From assembly GCA_021738605.1 (NCBI GenBank), contig JAIPBY010000056.1, positions 1 through 12,494 of the forward strand: 12,494 nucleotides of DNA. Reading direction: 5' to 3'. The notes beneath the pieces are model-generated. The model saw only the letters and a program-made list of their open reading frames with translations. It did no database searches and was not told where the DNA came from. Of this stretch, positions 6,409 to 12,494 are shown piece after piece. This stretch comes from Chitinophagaceae bacterium (GTDB taxonomy: Bacteria; Bacteroidota; Bacteroidia; Chitinophagales; Chitinophagaceae). Positions within the stretch are counted from its first letter, which is position 1; every line of letters starts with the position of its first letter. The position numbers and the translations under genes are program-made.

Positions 6409-7722
6409 TTGAAAAGCCTACTTGTTTTTATTACAGCCTTTTTTCTTTCTGGAAACTTATTTTCCCAGGAAATCAAGCAAGATACCTTGATTGTCAAGAA
6501 GGACACCTTGATTGCCAAGCAGGATACTATTATTCCCATCCCTGCAGAGCCCATCAACCTTGACACCCTACTCAGGATTATCAACCTGAATCCATTCTTC
6601 ACCCTTCAGGTTGACTCTACTTTGATGTATGACCTCCAGATCAACAAACCTTCTGAATTCTATTTCTGGTACCTTAAAAACGCTCCTATCGGTGTTAAAA
6701 TAGACAAGAATACCGGATTGCTATATTTTAAAGCAGAAAAATCATATTTCAAAAGCGGAAAACTTAAATATGATATCCCTTACAAGGTTGAGGTGGGAGT
6801 ACAGAACCTGAGGGATGCAAAAGATCGCATTGAGGAAAGTTTTACCATCATGTTTTATAGTACTGAGGTGGTTGTGTCAAGATTAAAGCCAACCATCGGC
6901 AACACTGTTCTACTCGAAGAGGGTGATTCTATCAAATTCAGGGTTCAGTGTGAAACTGGTAGCTTTCCTGTTGAGCAAATCACCATCAATTCCAACCTGC
7001 CCATCAGCAATTTCAAATCAGTCAACAAATGCGATGATGAGTTTGGCTGGATGGTACCTTACGATTTTATCCGGGATAATGATACTGCCCGCCAGAAAAT
7101 TCTTGTGCTTCAATTCATTGGAACTGACAAATTCAGGAATAGCGATACGGCAACAGTACGGGTTTTTATCCGGCCTGGCATCAACTACCCTCAAAAAAAC
7201 CAGGAACATCTTCAGGTTACCAATGAAATGAAAAAATATGTCACCAACCTTAAACTGACATTTTTTGTCATCAGCACAAACATCAAAAAAACAAAAAATA
7301 CAAGAACGGGCTTTGACATTACCGGTTCATCTACTGCCATGTTGGGCACCATTATCTCCAGTACCGGAACTACTACTGGTGCAAAAAATATGGGTAAGGT
7401 TTTGCCTTCAGTAGGTCTTACCCTTGTTCCGGTAAAAGAGGCCGTATCTCCAAATAAAGTCCAGGAACAAAATACCGCTTCTCAGGTCAGGGCAACCATT
7501 AAAAGACTTGATTACATGATGACGGAAAACATGACCATTGGTGATCGAGATCCGGATATTCTTGCCAAGACAAGAAAGTTAAGGGATGAACTTAAGCAAT
7601 CCCAGCTACAGCTGGTAGACCTTCCATTGGTTGAATTTGACCCTCGATACTCCCAGGATGATGCTGAAAAATATTTCAACAATCCCAAGGTTAACAAGAA
7701 ATACAAGCTCAAGGTCAACTAA
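6409..7722 (+). CDS. Secreted protein of unknown function with Ig/cadherin-like domains
   Basis: I do not recognise this gene. It is 437 aa and the only plus-strand gene. The start is TTG: the frame is open back to a TGA at 6379 with no ATG, and a signal peptide begins exactly at TTG (MKSLLVFITAFFLSGNLFSQ, cleavage probably near 19-20, no lipobox Cys). Then come three heptad repeats (23-43). Residues about 50-152 look like a putative-Ig/cadherin-type domain (PIGVKIDKNTGLLYF followed by a YKVEVGVQN strand). A second beta-rich domain (about 158-256) holds the only two Cys (181, 208), which could form a disulfide. Residues 270-405 appear largely helical and charged, interrupted by a Gly/Ser/Thr-rich apolar stretch (302-345). 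No enzyme motif is visible and no T9SS-like C-terminal domain. It is convergent with speA, with 11 nt between stops. Probably periplasmic or surface structural; function unknown. Confidence 0.8.
   Translation: MKSLLVFITAFFLSGNLFSQEIKQDTLIVKKDTLIAKQDTIIPIPAEPINLDTLLRIINLNPFFTLQVDSTLMYDLQINKPSEFYFWYLKNAPIGVKIDKNTGLLYFKAEKSYFKSGKLKYDIPYKVEVGVQNLRDAKDRIEESFTIMFYSTEVVVSRLKPTIGNTVLLEEGDSIKFRVQCETGSFPVEQITINSNLPISNFKSVNKCDDEFGWMVPYDFIRDNDTARQKILVLQFIGTDKFRNSDTATVRVFIRPGINYPQKNQEHLQVTNEMKKYVTNLKLTFFVISTNIKKTKNTRTGFDITGSSTAMLGTIISSTGTTTGAKNMGKVLPSVGLTLVPVKEAVSPNKVQEQNTASQVRATIKRLDYMMTENMTIGDRDPDILAKTRKLRDELKQSQLQLVDLPLVEFDPRYSQDDAEKYFNNPKVNKKYKLKVN
6475..6537 (+). repeat. Three tandem 21-bp / 7-residue repeats
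   Basis: Residues 23-43 of the secreted protein read KQDTLIV, KKDTLIA, KQDTIIP: three in-frame imperfect copies of K(Q/K)DT(L/I)Ix just after the signal peptide. Copy number could vary between strains by slippage, though the copies have diverged at the DNA level. Confidence 0.75.
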
Positions 7723-7733
7723 ACAATTTCAAT

Positions 7734-9140
7734 TTATTGGTAACCGAGAATCTTGAGCATGCTCTGCGCAGTTTGTTCCTTTGCATAAACCCAATCATGA
7801 AGTTTACCATGCTTATCCTTTCCTACAATGATATGTTTGGGTGATGGGATCATGCAATGTTTGATTCCGCCATATCCACTGATTTGGTCTTGATAAGCCC
7901 CAGTGTGGAAGAAGCCAAGATAGAGTGGTTCTTTTGAACCATCTCCTGTTATTTTGGGCAAGAACACTTCATTGATGTGTTCCTCAGAATCATAGTAATC
8001 ATGGCTGTCGCAGGTAAGCCCACCCAGCACAACCCGTTGGTATTCATTCTGCCATTTATTGATGGGCAGCATCAGGAACTTCTCTCCTATACCCCAGGTA
8101 TCAGGTAAGGTTGTGATAAATGATGAATCGATCATGTACCATATTTCCCTATCATTCTGGACCTTCTCAGCCAACACTGAATAGACATGCGCCATGCTCT
8201 CACCAACAGTGAAGCTTCCAAATTCTGTGAAAATATTCGGCATTGGAACCTTGGCTTTTTTACAGGCTTTTTTTATGGTGCCCACAATCTCATTGATCAT
8301 GAATCCGTAATCGTATTCAAAGCCCAATGAATGCTTGATGGGGAAACCTCCACCAATATTGATGGAATCCAACTCAGGGCATATCTTTTTTAACTGGCAG
8401 TAAAGATTGATGACTTTGTTCAATTCACTCCAATAGTAGATATCGTCTTTTATTCCTTTGTTGAGGAAGATATGCAACATTTTCAACTGAAATTTCTCCT
8501 CATACCCTTCTATCTGGTCTACATAAAACTCTAAAATATCTTTGGCCCTGATACCAAGACGGGAGGTATAAAAGGGGAAATTGGGTTCCTCCTCGGCGGC
8601 AACACGGATTCCCAATTTAAATGGAACCCTGACGCCTCTTTTGTAACGGTCAAGCTCTTCCTTGTTGTCAAGAATGGGAATGACGTTTTTAAAACCTGTA
8701 TTGATCAGGCGGGAAATGCGCGATGTATATGTTTTCTGCTTGAAACCATTGCAGATTATAAATGTGTCTTTGGTTATTTTCTTTCTTTTGAACAGGTTAT
8801 TGATGATTTCAATATCATAAGCAAAAGAAGTTTCCAAATGAATGTCATGTTGCAAGGCCTCTTCAACAACAAATGAGAAATGAGAACTTTTGGTGCAATA
8901 GCAATAATGATATTTCCCTTCGTAATTGTGTTTCTTGAATGCCTTCTGGAACAAGTCTTTGGCCTTGTTGATCTGGGAGCCAATTTTAGGGAGATAGGTA
9001 AGTTTTAAAGGGGTACCATACTTGTCAATGATGGCCTTCAAGTCAAGATCATTGAAATGGAGGTATCCATCTTTTGTAACAAAGCCTTCTTGTGGAAAAT
9101 AAAATGTCTGTTTGACAAGGTCTGTATAGGTATTGCTCAT
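7734..9140 (-). CDS. speA: Biosynthetic arginine decarboxylase, short Bacteroidota form
   Basis: PLP-dependent fold-III decarboxylase, expected to convert arginine to agmatine for putrescine and spermidine synthesis. It is 468 aa against about 630-660 for E. coli SpeA, so the C-terminal extension is lacking, but the length fits the short form annotated in Bacteroidota. Visible landmarks: Lys84 in YCYCTKSSHF, the probable PLP Schiff-base lysine; the phosphate-binding GGGFP (263-267); TEFGS (305-309) where EPGR-type motifs occur in other fold-III decarboxylases; CDSHD (377-381), matching the substrate-contacting Cys/Asp region; and FHTGAYQ (411-417) near the C terminus. Own promoter candidate just after the rplT terminator. 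Arginine specificity rests on family resemblance; another basic amino acid or carboxynorspermidine-type substrate is less likely. Confidence 0.88.
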   Translation of the reverse strand: MSNTYTDLVKQTFYFPQEGFVTKDGYLHFNDLDLKAIIDKYGTPLKLTYLPKIGSQINKAKDLFQKAFKKHNYEGKYHYCYCTKSSHFSFVVEEALQHDIHLETSFAYDIEIINNLFKRKKITKDTFIICNGFKQKTYTSRISRLINTGFKNVIPILDNKEELDRYKRGVRVPFKLGIRVAAEEEPNFPFYTSRLGIRAKDILEFYVDQIEGYEEKFQLKMLHIFLNKGIKDDIYYWSELNKVINLYCQLKKICPELDSINIGGGFPIKHSLGFEYDYGFMINEIVGTIKKACKKAKVPMPNIFTEFGSFTVGESMAHVYSVLAEKVQNDREIWYMIDSSFITTLPDTWGIGEKFLMLPINKWQNEYQRVVLGGLTCDSHDYYDSEEHINEVFLPKITGDGSKEPLYLGFFHTGAYQDQISGYGGIKHCMIPSPKHIIVGKDKHGKLHDWVYAKEQTAQSMLKILGYQ

Positions 9141-9184
9141 TTTACCGATTCGGTCTGTTTAAATTGTTGAATTGCAAAGAAGAA

Positions 9185-9213
9185 CAAAATTAATTTTTTT
9201 CAGCGTCATACAA
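9185..9213 (-). promoter_or_regulatory. Promoter of speA
   Basis: On the minus strand TTG (9213-9211), 18 nt, then TAATTTTG (9192-9185): a full match to the Bacteroidota -33/-7 consensus. The predicted start is about 38 nt upstream of the speA ATG. It directly follows the rplT terminator. Confidence 0.65.
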
Positions 9214-9214
9214 T

Positions 9215-9246
9215 AAAAAACCGGATGTTTATTTGACATCCGGTTT
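9215..9246 (-). terminator. Rho-independent terminator of rpmI-rplT
   Basis: Perfect 11-bp stem AAACCGGATGT (9218-9228) / ACATCCGGTTT (9236-9246) with a 7-nt loop. On the minus strand the stem ends in TTTTTT. It lies 20 nt after the rplT stop. Confidence 0.9.
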
Positions 9247-9266
9247 ACTGATTGAATCAGTATATA

Positions 9267-9611
9267 CTATTTTACAGAATCAACCAATTGCTTGAAAGAT
9301 TCAGGATTGTTCATGGCAAGTTCAGCAAGCATCTTGCGATCAAGATCAATTCCCTTTACTTTAAGTTTGTTGATGAACTCAGAATATTTCATTCCTTCTT
9401 CCCTGACAGCTGCATTGATACGTACAATCCAGAGACTGCGGTAGTCTCTCTTCTTGAGTTTACGACCAACATAGCTATAGGTAAGGCCTTTCTCGAGAAC
9501 GTTTTTGGCTACTGTATAAACATTTTTCCTTTTTCCGTAGAATCCTTTCGCCTGCTTAAGAATTCTTTTTTTGCGGGCCCTGGAGGCTACCGCATTTTTT
9601 GAACGTGGCAT
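9267..9611 (-). CDS. rplT: Ribosomal protein L20
   Basis: Large-subunit protein needed early in 50S assembly; binds 23S rRNA and in several bacteria also represses its own operon by binding the mRNA leader. It is 114 aa, the usual length. Family blocks: a basic N terminus beginning MPRSKNAVASRARKKRILKQ, AKGFYGKRKNVY, then KKRDYRSLWIVRINAAVREE and a C-terminal helical domain with IDLDRKMLAELA. It follows rpmI by 38 nt and is closed by a strong terminator. Confidence 0.98.
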   Translation of the reverse strand: MPRSKNAVASRARKKRILKQAKGFYGKRKNVYTVAKNVLEKGLTYSYVGRKLKKRDYRSLWIVRINAAVREEGMKYSEFINKLKVKGIDLDRKMLAELAMNNPESFKQLVDSVK

Positions 9612-9649
9612 ATTGTAATGAGTTTAAATTTGAAGTAATGAAAAAGGCC

Positions 9650-9847
9650 TTATTTCAGGCGAAGGAGTCTTTTAACGAAATCAAGATTGGCATGATGAAC
9701 AACACCTTGAACGCGAAGGGCACGTTTGCGCTTGTTGGTTTTCTTGGTGAGCAAGTGACCTCTTGTAGGCTTTCTGTAAGTGATCTTTCCGCTGCCGGTG
9801 ATCTTAAAAGTTTTTTTTGCCCTTGAATGGGTTTTAACTTTTGGCAT
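9650..9847 (-). CDS. rpmI: Ribosomal protein L35
   Basis: Small basic large-subunit protein, 65 aa, the usual size. The sequence MPKVKTHSRAKKTFKITGSG and the central HLLTKKTNKRKRALR are diagnostic. The co-terminal reading in another frame (9655-9852) is a shadow. Standard partner of rplT, but infC, which commonly precedes the pair, is missing: upstream is a 154-nt region and then the M1 peptidase gene. A promoter and two hairpins in that region suggest independent transcription with a structured leader. Confidence 0.97.
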   Translation of the reverse strand: MPKVKTHSRAKKTFKITGSGKITYRKPTRGHLLTKKTNKRKRALRVQGVVHHANLDFVKRLLRLK

Positions 9848-9878
9848 GACATTATTTTTAAATTTACCCCTACTGGTG

Positions 9879-9896
9879 TCTTCGAACAGACGAAGA
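9879..9896 (-). promoter_or_regulatory. Leader hairpin 2 of rpmI-rplT
   Basis: TCTTCG / CGAAGA, 6 bp with loop TCTGTT on the RNA strand, about 30 nt upstream of the L35 ATG. Candidate part of an autoregulatory leader; no known L20-binding consensus was identified. Confidence 0.4.
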
Positions 9897-9920
9897 ACTT
9901 ATGGAACCTTTTGGGAATAG

Positions 9921-9942
9921 CTTTCAGTCTTTAAACTGAAAG
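9921..9942 (-). promoter_or_regulatory. Leader hairpin 1 of rpmI-rplT
   Basis: CTTTCAGT / ACTGAAAG, a perfect 8-bp stem with a 6-nt loop. It starts where transcription from the promoter at 9948-9976 would begin, so it would cap the 5' end of the mRNA and may protect it or act in control. Confidence 0.45.
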
Positions 9943-9947
9943 GAGTG

Positions 9948-9976
9948 CAAAATTATGTGATTTTGGGGATAAACAA
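9948..9976 (-). promoter_or_regulatory. Promoter of rpmI-rplT
   Basis: Minus-strand TTG (9976-9974), 18 nt, TAATTTTG (9955-9948). It has the same -7 octamer and the same 18-nt spacing as the speA promoter. The predicted leader is about 95 nt. The -33 TTG lies in the loop of the hairpin at 9961-9993. Confidence 0.65.
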
Positions 9977-9993
9977 GCAATTTATCCCCAAAA
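9961..9993. other. 13-bp perfect hairpin after the M1 peptidase gene
   Basis: TTTTGGGGATAAA (9961-9973), 7-nt loop, TTTATCCCCAAAA (9981-9993), starting 8 nt after the peptidase stop on the minus strand. No U-tract follows on either strand (minus continues TCACATAATTTT), so it is not a standard rho-independent terminator. It may define the mRNA 3' end by processing or act as a weak terminator. Confidence 0.6.
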
Positions 9994-10001
9994 AATCATG
10001 G

Positions 10002-11990
10002 TTACTGTTTTTTAGCTGTCCAGGTATTGTTTTCACTGTTGTAATCAGGGAAAACCTTGTCTGGATCAATGGTGACTTTCAGCATCTCTTCATTTACCCG
10101 AATCCTTGTTTTAAAAACACCACCATTTTGCCAAATTTCAACTGGAAGTTTAACCCTTCCCTTGTTTCCGGAAACAGTTTCATACTCGATCACAACTGGC
10201 ATGGCTGATTTTTCCATGTTTTCAATGGTAATGATGGCTCCATTTTTCGCATTGTTGCCTTGGTACTCAACATTGGTGATGGCCTGATCCAATCTCCAGT
10301 TTTCAAGAAACATGGCTTTCCAAAACCATCCCAAATCTTCTCCTACGCCATTTTCCATGCTCCTGAAAAAATCCCAGGGAGATGGATGCTTGAAAGACCA
10401 ATCACGGATGTATTTTTTGAAGGCGGAATCAAATCTTTTTGGTCCTACAATTTGCTCTCTTAACAAGGTAAGTGCAAAACCAGGCTTCATATAGAGTGAA
10501 AGTCCGATGTTGGCCTCTTTCAGTGCATCTGGCGTTTTCATGATGGATTCTGACCTGTCGCTGTATAAGAATTTAGCCATGTTGTGGGCGTTGGATTCTT
10601 TTGAGGCATACTCTCCATTGTTAAAGTCTTGGGATGCAATATCATTGATAAAGGTGTTGAATCCTTCATCCATCCAGCCATATTTCCTTTCGTTGCTTCC
10701 TACAATCATGGGGAACCAGGTATGCCCAAACTCATGATCTGTAACACCCCAGAGGCCTCCTGTTTTTGCAGTTGATCCACAGAATACGATGCCAGGATAT
10801 TCCATTCCACCTATATTGCTGGCAACATTGGTAGCAATGGGGTAAGGATATTCAAACCATCTTTTGGAATAGTTTTCTATACTCGCTTTGGTATATTCGG
10901 TACTTCTTCCCCAGGCATTTTTACCATCGGAGCTGCTGGGGTATACAGATTGGGCCAATGCTTTTTTTCCGCTGGGAAGATTAATCCTTGCAGCGTCCCA
11001 GATGAAAGAGGTTGAGGAGGCCCAGGCAAAGTCTCTTGAATTGACTATTGAATACTTCCAGGTAAGTTTCGCCACAGAAGGTCTTGAAGAAAGATTTTTG
11101 ATTTCTTCCTTGCTCCTGATCAGCACTGTTTCATCACTTTGATGTGCTTTCTGGTATCTTTTCAATTGTTCCGCGGTCATCACTTCTGAAGGATTGAGCA
11201 GGTCGCCGGAGGCAACAACAACATGAGTAGCTGGTGCAGTAATCGAAACGTCAAAATTTCCATATTCAAGATAAAATTCACTTGCGCCCAGGTATGGAAG
11301 TGTATTCCATCCTTGGATGTCATCGAAAACACAAATACGGGGATACCATTGTGCAATAGCATAAATGTTACCATCAGCATTCTTCAGGATACCTGTTCTG
11401 TCTGCACCATATTCAGGAACAATGTAGGCATAGTCTACTTTTACCACTACTTTATCTCCTCCTGCCTTCAACAGTTTTGGAAGGTCAACCCTCATGCGGG
11501 TGTCTGTGATTTCAGGTTCAACAACAGTTTCTGTGGTCTTTCCTCCAGTAGTTGAAATAATTTTCACTGATTTAATATTATAACCACCCTCGAATGGGGC
11601 TGCAGCATTGCCATACCTGCTTCTGCCGGCCACAGGAAGTTTGGCAAAACCCCTTGAATTGGGATTGAAAAGGTTCTGGTCCAACTGGAACCACAGGAAA
11701 TTAAGGTTGTGGGGACTGTTGTTGGAATAGGTCAACGTTACTGATCCTGTAATCTGGTTGTTCTGGTCATTCAATTCGGTACTGATCTTGTAATCAGCCT
11801 TATTTTGCCAATAGGCCTTTCCCGGTTCACCGTTCCCTGACCGGCTAAGACTGCCATATTGTTTGTAAAAAAGTGGATTGAAAAGTTCATTGGCATCATA
11901 CTTGGATACAGGCTTTTCCTGATCCTGAGCAAATGAGAATGTGATGGAACACATAAAAGCCACGACAGCGATAGAGATTTTTTTAAACAT
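10002..11990 (-). CDS. Exported M1-family metallopeptidase
   Basis: Zinc aminopeptidase of family M1, expected to trim peptides outside the cytoplasm. It is 662 aa. A signal peptide (MFKKISIAVVAFMCSITFSFA, cleavage near 21-22) places it in the periplasm or beyond. The zinc site HEFGH (419-423) is followed after 18 residues by Glu442 in WMDEG, giving HExxH-x18-E with Glu420 as general base. GGMEYP (394-399) is the equivalent of the exopeptidase motif GAMEN, and Tyr500 in LYMKPGF is a good candidate for the transition-state tyrosine. An N-terminal beta-rich domain (about 60-310) precedes the catalytic domain and a short beta domain ends the protein. No T9SS C-terminal signal is evident. It follows the TPR gene by 21 nt, so the two are likely co-transcribed. 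Substrate is unknown. Confidence 0.93.
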   Translation of the reverse strand: MFKKISIAVVAFMCSITFSFAQDQEKPVSKYDANELFNPLFYKQYGSLSRSGNGEPGKAYWQNKADYKISTELNDQNNQITGSVTLTYSNNSPHNLNFLWFQLDQNLFNPNSRGFAKLPVAGRSRYGNAAAPFEGGYNIKSVKIISTTGGKTTETVVEPEITDTRMRVDLPKLLKAGGDKVVVKVDYAYIVPEYGADRTGILKNADGNIYAIAQWYPRICVFDDIQGWNTLPYLGASEFYLEYGNFDVSITAPATHVVVASGDLLNPSEVMTAEQLKRYQKAHQSDETVLIRSKEEIKNLSSRPSVAKLTWKYSIVNSRDFAWASSTSFIWDAARINLPSGKKALAQSVYPSSSDGKNAWGRSTEYTKASIENYSKRWFEYPYPIATNVASNIGGMEYPGIVFCGSTAKTGGLWGVTDHEFGHTWFPMIVGSNERKYGWMDEGFNTFINDIASQDFNNGEYASKESNAHNMAKFLYSDRSESIMKTPDALKEANIGLSLYMKPGFALTLLREQIVGPKRFDSAFKKYIRDWSFKHPSPWDFFRSMENGVGEDLGWFWKAMFLENWRLDQAITNVEYQGNNAKNGAIITIENMEKSAMPVVIEYETVSGNKGRVKLPVEIWQNGGVFKTRIRVNEEMLKVTIDPDKVFPDYNSENNTWTAKKQ

Positions 11991-12011
11991 ACCTGTGAAT
12001 TGAGAATTGAT

Positions 12012-12494
12012 TTATTTTAAGCTTTCCAACAATTGTTTTGACTTGAGTTTTATTTCCTGGTCTTCTTTGGTTTTTGCGGGCAATTTCAGCTGATAATTGA
12101 GCAGTTCAATTGCTTGCAAGGATTTTCCCATTTTTTTATAGGCCATGGCCAGATCATGATTGTTCACAATGAAACCAGGTTCTAATTTACGTGCTTTTTC
12201 ATAAAGCGTAATGGCTTCTTCAGCAGACGCAGCGGGAAAGCCCTTGTTCATTAATTTGAGTGCAGCTCTTGCAGCAGGATTCAATGAGGAAACCTCATCA
12301 TTCCATTTTGCCAGGGTATATATAGCTTTTGTAAAATTAGGATCGATAGACAATGCCTTATCTGTCTTTTGTCGAAGCTGCATGGTTAGCCTTGTTTTAT
12401 CCTTAATGGAGGCATATTCAATCATTTTACCGATGACCATCGCATTGGCATATTGAACATCTGCCCTATTAGAGTCAAGGGCAATTGCTTTTTC
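12012..12494 (-). CDS. TPR-repeat protein resembling the RMDN family, 5' end beyond the window
   Basis: The frame is open from the right edge to the TAA at 12012, giving 160 visible residues starting EKAIALDSNRADVQYANA. The internal Met at 12440 sits inside a helical TPR and is not the likely start. Helical repeat units contain TPR-like signatures such as KAIALDSN, KALSIDPNFTKAIYTLAKW and ARKLEPGFIVNNHDLAMAYKKMG. The block AKWNDEVSSLNPAARAALKL followed by a short loop and a last TPR resembles the C-terminal half of RMDN (FAM82/RMD-1) proteins, in which a G(R/K)W..EV..L motif precedes a similar loop. TPR domains bind partner proteins; no enzymatic motif is seen. The upstream part, including any signal peptide, is outside the window. 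It lies 21 nt before the M1 peptidase gene. Confidence 0.75.
   Translation of the reverse strand, partial: EKAIALDSNRADVQYANAMVIGKMIEYASIKDKTRLTMQLRQKTDKALSIDPNFTKAIYTLAKWNDEVSSLNPAARAALKLMNKGFPAASAEEAITLYEKARKLEPGFIVNNHDLAMAYKKMGKSLQAIELLNYQLKLPAKTKEDQEIKLKSKQLLESLK

Noticed and set aside
7723..7800. GAGCATGCTC palindrome as a terminator between convergent genes
   Set aside because: It has no loop and no T-run and lies inside the speA 3' coding end.
9252..9602. Plus-strand 116-residue frame over rplT
   Set aside because: Antisense shadow of a strongly conserved ribosomal protein gene.
9655..9852. Alternative 65-residue reading over rpmI
   Set aside because: Frame-shifted shadow of L35; the other frame gives a diagnostic L35 sequence.
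10057..11555. Plus-strand open frames over the M1 peptidase gene
   Set aside because: Antisense shadows without recognisable domains; the minus frame has an intact zinc site.
12012..12440. TPR gene starting at the Met at 12440
   Set aside because: The frame stays open to the window edge with TPR-like sequence, so the gene is cut by the edge rather than starting there.
12211..12456. Plus-strand 81-residue frame at the right edge
   Set aside because: Antisense to the TPR gene; its composition follows from the helical codons on the other strand.
1..12494. Mobile element, CRISPR array, toxin-antitoxin or defence system
   Set aside because: No transposase, integrase, direct-repeat array, tRNA-like attachment site or defence-type domain was found; gene content is core metabolism and translation.

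Overview
The window reads as a chromosomal segment of a Bacteroidota bacterium, most likely of the Chitinophagia (Chitinophagaceae-like). The signs are a short Bacteroidota-type arginine decarboxylase, the divergent Bacteroidota GlmU-like protein, a long Lgt variant, type B L31, a bacilliredoxin with a CGC active site, promoter-like elements matching the Bacteroidota consensus TTG-N17..23-TAnnTTTG, and A-rich regions instead of Shine-Dalgarno sites before the start codons. The genus cannot be fixed from this sequence.

Twelve of the thirteen genes lie on the minus strand, so the left edge is the downstream end. From left to right: lepA (back-translocating elongation factor 4; cut by the window edge about eight residues before its expected end); tpiA with a GlmU-like sugar nucleotidyltransferase/acyltransferase gene just upstream of it (4-nt overlap); rpmE2 (type B L31) with its own promoter candidate, leader hairpin and terminator; a tight three-gene operon of a bacilliredoxin, a long Lgt variant and yajQ; one plus-strand gene (6409-7722) for a secreted protein of unknown function with a TTG start; speA; rpmI-rplT (L35-L20) behind a structured leader and without infC; an exported M1-family metallopeptidase; and a TPR protein cut by the right edge that resembles the RMDN (regulator of microtubule dynamics) family.

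Most of this is core metabolism: translation (LepA, L31, L35, L20), glycolysis (TpiA), cell-wall precursor supply (GlmU-like), lipoprotein maturation (Lgt), thiol redox repair (bacilliredoxin) and polyamine synthesis (SpeA). No intergenic gap exceeds 160 bases. I see no tRNA, rRNA, CRISPR array, insertion sequence, integrase or phage gene.

I found no convincing undescribed multi-gene system. The points most worth a second look are the Lgt variant, which seems to contain a duplicated membrane arm and lacks residues held to be essential in E. coli Lgt; the structured leader and promoter of rpmI-rplT; the uncharacterised secreted Ig-like protein; and the RMDN-like TPR protein beside the M1 peptidase.
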